Made by a program: the position numbers and the translations under genes. The notes beneath the pieces are model-generated. The model did no database searches and was not told where the DNA came from. It worked only from the letters and a program-made list of their open reading frames with translations. A DNA stretch of 64,000 bases from Chrysaora quinquecirrha (lineage: Eukaryota; Cnidaria; Scyphozoa; Semaeostomeae; Pelagiidae). The stretch lies in assembly GCA_014526335.1 (NCBI GenBank), contig JACTAT010000154.1, positions 224,627-288,626 on the forward strand, given 5' to 3'. Positions within the stretch are counted from its first letter, which is position 1, and every line of letters starts with the position of its first letter. Below are positions 37,186 to 49,100 of this stretch, piece after piece.

Positions 37186-40100
37186 TAACATTTCTGGTCC
37201 AGAAGCAGAAAGCTTGTTGTTGCAGCATGGTACATATGGATCATTTCTTTGCAGAAGAAGTGGAACAACACCCGGAGCATACACTCTTTCTGTTTTGTAA
37301 GTTCCCCTTGAAACAGTTTGTTCAATTTTACTTTGGCATTGACTATGTCTTAAATGTCTGTACAGGTTTCACAATTTGCAGGGTCACATGAAATGAAGAA
37401 TTGTAGTTTTTGCATTTCTTGCATTAGGCATCAAAAGACAGACATAATTTAATATTCATTGTTAACAGCAATTAAACAGCAAATTATTTGGACTCTTCAA
37501 CTAATTTCATCCATCTGCATGCATTATAAGCTGATTGGTGTTTATAAGTAACATACCAACCCAACTCTATTTTTCCAATTGATGCATTTCATTGAATCTG
37601 GATCCATTTTCCATCTTTTGTCAATTGTCAATTCATACTCTGAGGACTGTGTGTCAGATGCAAAAAAGCTTTTAGTAAAGTTGAAACTTGACAAATCAAC
37701 AAGCTCAGTATGTTGAAACCTTGATATGTCAAACAGATTTCTGTTTCTCTTGGGAGCTCAACTTATCAAAGCTCAGCTGTATGTTCAAAATGAGGTTTCA
37801 TACAACTTCAAAATTGCGATGAACAGCGGAATCATTTTCCGGCATACTTAAAAGCTTTTTTCGTCTGACACTCCTCAGAGTATGGACGTCAGAAACAGAC
37901 TGAAACAATAGACTGAGGCGGAATTTATACCCAGCCTTTGTCTATTGTTTTGGTCTGTTTCTGACGTTCATACTCTGAGGAGTGTCAGACAAAAAAAGCT
38001 TTTAAGTATGCCCGAAAATGATTCCGCAGTTCATTGCAATTTTGAAGTTTTGTACAACTCAAAGACTTTTCATACAACTCTAAAACTTAATAAATGGTGA
38101 AGGTGAAATGGTTCTTTTAGCGCCAGTCGTTAGGGTCTCAGTAGTAGGTTAACTAATCGAGACCTTGACCCCTGCCATCACGCTACCGTGGCTGGGCTCG
38201 AACCCTGACCACACTGAGCTTCTGACACCAAGAGTCAGCTGGATTACACCACAACGCCACAGCACCTTTAAATCTAATACAGCTGAATGTAAAGAACAGG
38301 GCATGTTAATGAGATTTTATGATTGATGATTTCTTTTCAGGAGAAGTAAGGGAGTGTTTCATTACAAGATTTATAATGATGGAGAATGCTTCAATCTTTA
38401 TGGTGAAGATGGATTTGCCAGTGTGCCTGAATTGATTGACAATTACAGAAATACAGAGGGAGAATTCCTTGATGAAAATGGTGATAATGTTGATCTTATA
38501 GATCCTCTGATTGTTGAAACATCATGTGCCCCATTGCAGCAGGAAAGGTAAGCAGTCATAAAGCATCAATTTGTTTATTCTTCCTCTTTTGCTCTTTTTC
38601 TGTTTGTAGATTTGGGGCCAGGTCCAAAACGCGGACTACGCGGACTTCGCGGACTTAGCATTTCAAGTCCGCGTGTCTGCGTTTTAGTAATTTCATAGGC
38701 CTAATTACTAAACGCGGACACGCGGACTTCCAATCGAAATATTGAAATAAGGACATAGGAACACTTTTCATGAAACTAGGTGGGTGTTCAGGCATCATAA
38801 CGACATTTTATTCAAAAATTTCGAAAAAGAAACAGAGATATCAAAGTCTTAGAATTTAGGCGTAAACTCCGGGCCTCAACTGGCCTAAGCTTTTCTTGAC
38901 GTGTTTTCTCGAGTCTTTCGATGTTCGATAAGTAGATCTGAGAAGCGCAAAGCACTGTAGAACCAATTTACTTTTGTTGATTACAATTTTTGAGAAAATT
39001 TCGTAGGTCCGCGAAATCCATGTCCGCGTTTTAGTAATTTCATAGCCCTAATTACTAAAACGCGGACACGCGGACTTGAAATGCTAAGTCCGCGCAGTCC
39101 GCGTGGTCCGCGTTTTGGACCTGGCCGTAGATTTGGTTGAGTTTTCTCGTTCATTGTTTATTATTATTATTATTAATTACCTGTTACCTATCGTCTTTGT
39201 GCCTTGTTGCACATAAGGCCTCCACAGAATGCTTCCAATTTTCTCTGTTAGCTGCAGCTGCTCTTATCTCATCCCATGTATGCCATTCCACACTGTTCCT
39301 TTCTCTTTCTCGGCTGTTCTTTGCCAGATGGTCTTAGGCCTTCCTCTCCTTTCTTTCTTCAGATGTCCATGATAGGGCTATGTTGGTATGACTGTTCCTG
39401 TTCCATTTAAGAATTTTAACTTTAAACAAACTTTCCTGTTTTGTCTGAATTGTCAACTTTTGGTTAAATTTTAAGATTTTTTCCTCTTTTTTGGACAAAC
39501 AGCAACACAGTGTCACCTTTATTCTTCGCTATTTAATACTTGTTTGTTATTGAAAACTGTATTTCCTGAAATTAAGAAAATTTCCATGATTGTGGCCTTT
39601 GCTCGAAAAGTTCATTAATGGTGTAAAAAGCCACATGTTAAAAATTTATTAAAAAGTTTTGGAAAAAAAAATTTGATCTCAAATTTGAAATCAGCACCCC
39701 AGGTATTGTGTTGAGGCAAGTTTTCATCCTTTTTGTTCTTACGATGCTAATTTTATAGCAATGCAAGGTTGGAAACATTATAAGGGATTGGACAGCAAAA
39801 CATCGCTTGTGGTGAAATTTTACACCCTCAATCATTTTTCATGGTCAAAGCCCTTATAGATTTTGAAATTTTTCTCTAAAAAATTCAACATTGTGAACAC
39901 TTGAAAGCAATAAAATATGCCTCAAAAGCTAAAACTAAGGTGCTGAACCCAAATTTAAAGTCAGAATCTTTGTATGAAGGTTTCTGGTGCATGTGTTTTT
40001 GGTTTATTTTATTTTGTTATACCAGTATTCCTTACGGTTCCGTTTCCTACAAAACTATGAGACAAAAATTTTTGTTTTTCAATTTTTGCTCTGTTTGCAA

Positions 40101-43100
40101 ATTTAATGTTAAAGTAGTTTCTTATCACTGACAAAACAATAATTATCACATTTTCAGATGGTTTTATGGCTGCATACAAAAGGAAGAAACAAAACAACTC
40201 CTACTTAAAAATGGTGATCATGGAAGCTTTTTGGTTAGAGAAAGTCAGTCACGGCCTGGGAATTATGTCCTGTCGGTTAGGTCTGTCATAAACTCTTTGT
40301 TTTTCTGAGTTTTGTTGTTAAGATTCCTGTCTAAGTGTACTTTTCAGCCGAGATGTATCTACAATTGTCAGCAGTACTACCCATCCACCTAAAGAGACTC
40401 ATAGCTTGCAGCAAATTAAGAAGAGCAAATATTGTCCTCAAGAGGACAAGGGAATCCTGTGGCTCCTTTATCGGTAGATGAAGATTGTATTTTTAGCACT
40501 GGAGTCATACAATCGACTATCTCTACAACTTTTGTCCACGATTATTTGTTTGTTGAGCATTGCCACTGGGCCCGGGGGGTACATGACTTATGAATGGACG
40601 GGGATGTGCCGCCCAGATTTCGGAAACCCACCCAACTTATAATGTAGACCTTTGCAGAAACAGACCCTATTTTATGAGTAAAAATAATCGGAACACTTTC
40701 TAGGCCTTATTATTGCGTCATATTATACTACGAACATCTTTGACGCGATTTTTCCACTTTTCTGATCGAATTAAAGTCAAACTTTCGACTTTTCTTCAAT
40801 TTGCTACCCACTTTTATGGGGTTTTGGTTAAAACCATACCCATGTTTAGAGAATTTCAGGGCCAAAAACCCACCCATATGGGCGGCACATACCCGTACCC
40901 AAATTATACTAAGTACCCCCCGGGCCACTGGGATAGATTTTTTTTTAACCAAGCCTTTGGTAGCCTTTGGCCGTCCTTAACAGTGCAATAGAAAAGAGTT
41001 GCCAGATTTAATTCAAATTTCAAGGAATCGGCTTTTTGAAACGTGATTCGCTTCAGAAATTTGGTTTCGCTTACGGCTGACGTATGTGGACATTGCGCAA
41101 AGTCATAGTCAGTTGCCGACTGCTGATCAGCGATTTTTCGGAACTAATTTATCGCAAAACCCATCAATATAAGCACTGTGGCAACTAGTTAGCAACTATT
41201 TCCTTTCCTACGGCAAGCAGTCGTTGTATTTGTACAGTTCCAGAAAGTTGGTCATGTTCTATTTCTGTGGTTAATTGCCAACTGATTTCCGTCAGTCGCA
41301 GTCGACATGAGCTTTCTTGCGTTCCCATAACATTAATCCTATACGCTCTGACTAGTTGTTGACATGTCGACATAAGTTAGCAGTTGCAACTAGTTGGAGT
41401 TAGTCATATCGTATCGTAGGTCGACATAAGGCTGGCTTTAGAGCCTTTAGAGCTAATATTTTCAATGTGAAAAGGAACTTAGCAAACCATCTACAGAAAT
41501 CAATGATCTCTAGAGAAACGCAAATAATTAAAACAAAAATGTTCCTCGACTGTGCTTCCATGACCCAAAATGACTGAAGCCTGGTTTATGATAATTGTCA
41601 TTTTATTTTGTTCTATTGTCTTTATTCTATTCATTATTGTATATTTTACAGGAATGATGATGAAGTCCTCGAGTTCCTTGTGCAGCAACATAATGGTAAA
41701 TTTGATTTATCAAGTGGCAAAGGATACAATTTTCCAACTCTTCACAGATTGTTGGAACATTACAAGCAAAATCCAATTGTACACAGGCAAACAGAAACAA
41801 CAGTTCAGATTACTGAGGTAAATAAACATTCTGAACCGTATCCTCCTCAGTATTTTTCATCGGAAAAAGTCAGAGAGGGTGTCTTCTAAGCCCTGCAAAA
41901 AAGTTGCCTTTCTGAATACAATGGCCGGCTGCCAAATGAAGTTGGAACGCCCAAAATGTTATATATGAATCAAGGACATTTTCGGTAAATCTAGTACATT
42001 CAAGAGCGAAAACCCCGTGTCAAAAATGCTGAGACTATTGATCGCGCCAGGCTAGAATTAGCTGCAAATTTTAGTGTAAAAAACATTGTTTCAAAGGAAT
42101 CGACAAGGTTAAAGCTGGCACGAGCCAGTTGCTCTCAGATGCCATAAATAAACTATTGTCATCTGGTAATGGACAATAAACTGATTTATTGTGCAGAGCA
42201 GAGAATCATTGCCGTGACTAACTTGATTTCAAATTCAAAAAGTTTGAATAGGCTATTTTCAAAATTCACTGCCTGAGCCTTGTCGATTTCCTTTAAGGGG
42301 GTGAAGCAATAGCAGGCAGCGAAAGAGAATTTCAGCACAGGCGTTCCAACACCTCCGGCAGCTATTGTAGCTAGAGCGATTAAACTTGCCACAAGAATTG
42401 ACAATGTGTATTACAAATAATTTGTGAAAATTGCGCGTCCCTCACTTCAAATTGGACGTCATAACTGCATCATAATGACAACATGCCACTGACGTCTTTC
42501 AAAATCCACAATGTGCATTTTGTCGCGTGTGCCACTTTTTGCAATCGATTTCGAAAATATTCCCCTCTGGGTCGATCGCACGATCCCAGAACAAGGTAGA
42601 AGCTCTTTCTGCTATTGCGATAGATCGATTGTACGAACCAGTCAGAACACAACAAGTTTAAAGGATTAACACAGAAAAATTACTTTGCGATCGCCCACAA
42701 TCTGAATGGAAATGAAACTTGGCTCGCGATCTCAAAAAGCAAAATGTTGCTCGGGCGACAAAATGTACTGGAGGGAAATCCGAGGGGCAATTCACTCCGT
42801 AAAATCTCGTACACTTTTGATAGAAAACCTATTGTTTTCACAGAAATCCCTTGGAAATCCTTTTGTATTCATAAAAATCTCGTACACCTTTTTGAGGAGT
42901 GAATTGCCCCTCGGGGAAATCCTTAAATTTGTAGTTATATTAGCATCCTCTAATATAAATTAATATCCTCTTTCTTTCGTCTTCAGCCGTTATCGATTTC
43001 AGCTGAGAAGAGACGATCTGATGCAATCCTGAAAGCAGAATTTGAAGTATGAATCTTATACAACATTATATGTTTCCTCTCTATAAGACCCCTCTTCAAA

Positions 43101-46100
43101 AATTGTTTACGACGTCCACTCAGGAAATGTAAGATGGCGAAAAGTTTTCGGTTGGAATAGTTAAAGGAAGCAAGTGCATGCTACTGTACAAAACTAGACA
43201 AACGATCAAACCTTGGTGATTAAACTTCAGTTTTGGTTAACAAACAATGTTGATCCCTTCCACCACGTCACAAAGCATTGCTCAACAAACAGAACTGACT
43301 GGTGTATTCTTTGTTATTTTTATTTGCAAATTAATGCCCCTTTCTAAAAAGGTTCATTCGAAAAGGGAATGTTGAAAAAAGCAAGGCTTTGTTGCAATTT
43401 CCTATTTTAATGGGCTCTTACCACAACGATATTGACAACAAGGTCTGTTTGATTCCCATTTAGTTGTAAAATATTTTGCTTCTGCATTTTTTAGAATCTA
43501 TTAACTTTTTTATGATTTGATTTTAGAGGCTACAGCAGTTGGACAAAGCAAACCCATCTAGCAAAAAGGAAGGATCAAGACCGGAAAATAAATCCAAAAA
43601 TCGATACAAAAATATATTACCATGTAAGAGAGAATTCAATTTGTTTCATTTTAACCCGAAAAATTTCACTTAATTCCTGCTTTCATTTACTATTAATTTC
43701 CTCTAATTCTCCGGTGCATACGTGTGCTAAACTTAAAGACTTTCAACGCAATGCTTTGGTGAGACATTTAAGATGTTGGACCGTTTGCCGTCAGACATTC
43801 AAGATGTTTCACCAAACAATGAAATAATGATCGTTTGGTGGGGGCGTTAGTTGCAGTGCCGTGTTCAGTTGTGGTGCCGTGCTAAGGCTTCAACTGCGTT
43901 GCGTGCGAAGGCTTCGGCTACATTGCCTTGCTGGTCTTCATTTGTGGTGCTGTGTTGCGGTGCTGTGTTCAGTTGCAGTGCCGTGTCAAGGCTTCGGCTG
44001 CGGTGCCGTGCTGGGCTTCATTAGAAGTGCTGTGTTGCGGTGCTGTTTTCAGTTGCAGTGCCGTGCTTTAGTTGCGGGGCCTTGAGTGCGGTGCTGTGTT
44101 GCGCCGTCACATCAAAATCTATTTTTCTTATAGATTTACATCATTTTACTCTTATTTAAATTAGTTAGATTAAGCTTATTGTATATCATTGAGCTACTTT
44201 TATTTCTTTTGTTTTCATTTATTTAGTTGACCACACAAGGGTCAAGCTTCGAAATGGAGATCCTAACATCGTTGGCTCAGATTACATAAATGCTAATTAC
44301 ATCGAGGTACGTTAAACAATCGCAAATTTGCTTTCAATTTTTCTAAGAACCAATAACTTTTAATTTCAATCTGGCAATATTTTTGGTTACATTACCAAAC
44401 TGAACATCGATCAGCAAGAAAACATGGTAATTAGTCTGCAATGTCATTGTCAATCATCATTGTTTGCTCACTCTATACAAGCAGTGCTGCGTGATAAACT
44501 TAACTTGAATATGGCAGCTTAAAGCGCCCAGAATGTCAATCTTGTTTCGGTATCCAGGTAACAGAAACGCACTACGCTGAAGTGCACACTGCGCTCTTGA
44601 TTTTACTGCCATTTTCCTCCACCACTCCCTATTTTGGGCCAGTTGGGTGGCTTCATCTTGTATTAGCTGCAGATCATTCCAGGTCTCTTTCCATAATTGT
44701 CACACGTTGATTTCTGTCCACCTATTGGTTCTTCTACTCTACGCCTGGCTTCTATAAGAGCCATGCTTACTGGCATCTCTTCTGACAGTCTTGAAGCATG
44801 TCCTAGCCAACATGGACTCCGTGTGCGGACTTCTCACTCCACTTTGTTTCTGCTGTGATTTTTGTACAGTTTGTCCAGGCAGATTTTTTTTTGAACTATG
44901 AATAAAAATATGTTTTTTTGAACTATCAATGAAATAGTATCGTTAGCTCAGATTATATTAATGCTAATTACATAGAGGTATGTTTATCGATTGCAAATTT
45001 GCTTCAAACTTCCCAAAAAATAAGCACTTTGAATTCTGAACTGGCCAAATTGTCGTTAACATAAGAAACTTAACAGCGATCAATCAGAAAAGAGGGTAAT
45101 TAGTCTGTTTTCTGCTCTTAAAAACAGTCCTTATGAAAAGGCTCGACCATCAGCAGTTTGTGCAATGATAAATAGAAAATTCGTGATTATGAGAATAAAA
45201 TTATATACTACTACAGTGACGCACTACTTGCAAGTACACACGTCGCTCTTGATTTAGCTACCATCGTCCTCCACCACTCCCTATCTTGGGCCAGTTCTAG
45301 TGTTAGCTGCAGGTCATATAGCCTACAGGTCATTCAGGTCTCTCTGAATTATTGTGACAAGTTGTTTTCTGTCATTCTCTTGGTTCTTCTAATTTACGCC
45401 TGGATTCTATGAGAGCCTTGCTTGCTGGGATCTCTTCTGGCAGTCTCGAAGCATGTCCTAGCCAACGTAGACTCCATGTGCGGGTTCTCACTCCACTTTG
45501 TTTCTGCTGTGATTTTGTACAGCTTGTCCGAGCTGATCTTTTTCTGAACTATCAATAAAATATGATATGTATACGAGTGATGTAAACCTTTTTCTTTGAT
45601 AAAGATTTGATTTTGCAGGATGACGTTACCGGTAAATTATACATTGCATCACAAGGTTGTATGCAGTCAATAATAGTTGATTTTTGGCAAATGATTTATC
45701 AAGAAAATACTCGCATTATTATCATGTTAACTAACGAAGTCGAAAAAGGAAAGGTGAGACTGGAATCTGCCATAGACGTTGTTATGTAGAACTTATGTCG
45801 CAAAATGAATTTAGTTTCTGAGTCAGTTCTAGGCCTGTACTAGGTCAGAATGTTTTATCGTTTTGTTTTATCGTTATCGAATCGTTTCGCACAGTCGACA
45901 TACAGAACTTGCTTAAGGTGGGGTCTAAGATGAGCAGTATTCACTAATGGCTATTCTATCCCCGGAGAGGGTACTTAGTATTACTTGGATACTGTTATAC
46001 CCCGCTCATATGGGTGGATTTTTTAGACTTGAAATTCTTTAAGCATGGGCATCGTTTTAACCAAATCCAATATAACAGGGGATGAAACTCATAAAGTTCA

Positions 46101-49100
46101 CCCTAATTGAGACAAAATAGTGTTAAAATCGCGTTTAAGATGTTCGTAGTCTGATATCAAGCAATGATATGGCCTAAAATCTCTTATTACTTTCGTATTC
46201 CACTTGTTATTAATCATAGTATAGGGTCTGTGTCTTTATAATAGGTGGGTGCATCTGTAAAATCTCGGCGGCACATCCCTGCCCATCAATCAGTCATGTA
46301 CCAACCCCTGGGACTTTTGCTTACCTTACCTGGTAATAAAATCTCTTAATGGGAACATAACTTTTCTTTCAACCCGCTAGTTATCATCAGGATAGTATCT
46401 TGGTCAACATGGAAGGGCATTTATTTCGAGAAAGACTTTTTGCTTCATTTTAAGTTGCATAGAGCAAAACGACAACTAACCTGGCACTAGCTATATGAAA
46501 AAAGGTTATTTCGTTTTCATTCAGAACCTCTAATTTTTTTATGTTTTTGTAGATCAAATGTGTTCGTTATTGGCCAGATGTCGGTTCAATGCTTTTTCAC
46601 GGTGACAAAACAATCGCCAATGTCAGCGAAACTTGCACCAGGGATTATATCATTCGAGAGCTTCATGTCAGTCGTCGGATCGAGGTTAGAGTTATAAAAT
46701 CTCTGTGAACAATGTCATAATACTAAAATTGCTATCATCATGAATTCCCGAAAAGAGCATGGACTAAGGCACTGAGCTTTCTGATGGCATTTAAAGTAAC
46801 AGCTTGCTACTTGATGCATTTTTCCGTCTCATAGAAAACATTTATTTTCATTATTTTGTCAGGTGAAACCTAAAGGTGAAAGGGATTCTGGTCCAGCAAA
46901 ACCGCCTCGGAAAATATTCTTTTATCAATATACGGAATGGCCGGACCATGGTGTTCCAAATGATCCTGGTTCTTTATTACAAATGTTACAAGATGCTGAT
47001 AATAAAGAGAAGAAAAGCTTTGAAAAGCCCGGACCACCGGTTATTCACTGCAGGTAATCCGACTTTTTGCATCTAACTAAAAATCCATTAGAACGGTAAT
47101 TGCCAAAGCCGGTCCGCTACGAAATCCACTACTATTGAGTCAAGTCATCAAATGATTTTTCCACAAATGGCATTCCACAGTAGATGAGATTCGAATCTGG
47201 ACTGCATAATCAACGACGTTTTAACTGAGGCTAAATGAATTTGCTGAGTAATTCTCCAAGTTATACAGCCCAGGGCTCCCAGGGGCTCTCCCATTTGACT
47301 TCTGGTTTTCGGCTATGTTGAGCCTTCTTCAGCACCATACATATTTGTATTTATTTGTCATGAATTGCGAACACAGGGATAGATTTTTCCACAAGTGGCA
47401 TACCACAATTGATGGGTTTTGAGCCCCGGACTGCATGATCAGAGAGCCAACGACGTTTCAACTGAGCTATAGAGCTCAATGAAATCGCCGAGTAACTCTC
47501 CAAGTCATACAGCCAAAGGCTCTCATCCCATTTTTGCCTTTTGTGTTTCGGCTACATATTCATATACATTTGCCATGAATGGTGAACACTGGGATAAATT
47601 TTTCCATAAATGACACACCACAATAGGTGAAATTCAAACTTTTCCCATGCATTTACTCTAACTGTGCCAACTACTTTTATTCTTTGAAATTAGTCTTTGG
47701 GTTTTAAGTGGCGGTATCCCAAAATATGGAAGCATAAACTGGTAGTAAACCGAGTTCGTATGGACCTGATTGGCCAAAGAGATGGGTCGACTTGGTAATG
47801 GGCCGATATGTGTAGAAACCCTGAAGCAATCCAGCATCAAGGTTTCACCAGATATTTCACAAACAACTGTTGGAAACGTTTATCAAATGAATGCAAGTGT
47901 TCAATTCATCCAATTCATCCAATTTTCGATTCTTGGTTATGAAGTGATACAAAGTTAGCCATTTTTCTTGTGAAATGGGGCCTAGATTTTCAAAATCTTC
48001 AGCCGAGTCGGTAACGCTATTTTATACACGCACTTTTCATAAGGAAGTGCTTTTAACATCTCGATTAAAAGAGGTAAGGTTTTGCATGAACAGAGCAAGC
48101 AATGCTTATCGCCAATGGTTTTCAAGCAGTATTCATTTCTATTCATCTTCTGACACTTTTATGACCTATATTTCCTTGACCATTGCTTGCTTTGAAGAAT
48201 GACAAAGTGAAAAGTTAAGGAATTGCTAAGGAATATTGAGTACTGAAATTTGGCTATCAGCTAAGGAACTTTCATTACTGAGCCTGAGCCGAACTTCCTT
48301 ATAAAAAAATGCGTGTATACGAACGACATGAAAAATATAGAACCCTTACATAGGCGGATCATACCGTATTGGAACAATTGTCAGTCAGCTTTTCAAAGTA
48401 CACATTTTTTGTGTCAATGACGTAAACAAGAAAGTCAGCTTTCTGACGTAAACAAGAAAGTCAGCTTTTTTGGACTCATCTTGGATTTGAAACCAACGTG
48501 GTCGATTTGTCAACATGTGAAATAGAATTTAAGGCTAGGCAGTTGCTAGTTTTTCAGGAAAATTTCCCTGTCTAAACGTCTGAAGTGTCAGTGTTTGGGA
48601 ACCAAAAAAATGTTGTTCAAACCACCCAACATGAGGGTTTTTATTTATCATAAATAAGGCAAAAGGTTTCTAATGTAAGGTACTTTTGTGTAGACAATGT
48701 CCAAGGAGGGGGTCATTGGGCATGACAGTTTGCATTTATTGGGCATTTTGAGAGCGGTTTTGCGGTTTTTACCTTATAAACTACGGTTTTACGGTTTTTC
48801 AATTTGCGATTTCGGTGCGGTTTTACGGTTTTAAGGAGAAACATGTAAGCTCGCATGGTTTTTTGCTAAAAAAATTTGCAGTTTTACGGTTTTTCGACCC
48901 TCCATATGACCCCCTCCAAGAGCCGAGCATCTTTTGCAAAATGAAAATCAAACAGCGTCAAAGTTTTTAGTTCAATTGTTCGAAAACATATTCTAACACT
49001 GAAGAATGCTTAAAATATTGAAATCAACGCGTGTATCTGAAACTAGCATGGAAAGCAACATTAACCATTCTTCAAAGAATTAACTCCGAAAAATATCATC

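Larger units (their letters stand above)
44240..45560. repeat. Tandem duplication of about 671 bp including part of a PTP exon
   Basis: The segment from the 3' part of the exon at 44227-44306 through the following intron is repeated once, 671 bases later. Exon ends lie at 44306 and 44977, and the following intron sequence (ATTGCAAATTTGCTTCAA, the RTE fragments, TTGAACTAT) matches in order. The second copy begins inside the exon, near ATCGTT. Confidence 0.88.

Noticed and set aside
37092..37391. Plus-strand 99-codon frame over the first SH2 exon
   Set aside because: It is a different frame from the SH2 motif [12 protein letters not shown] and GSFLCRRSG, which uses proper splice sites.
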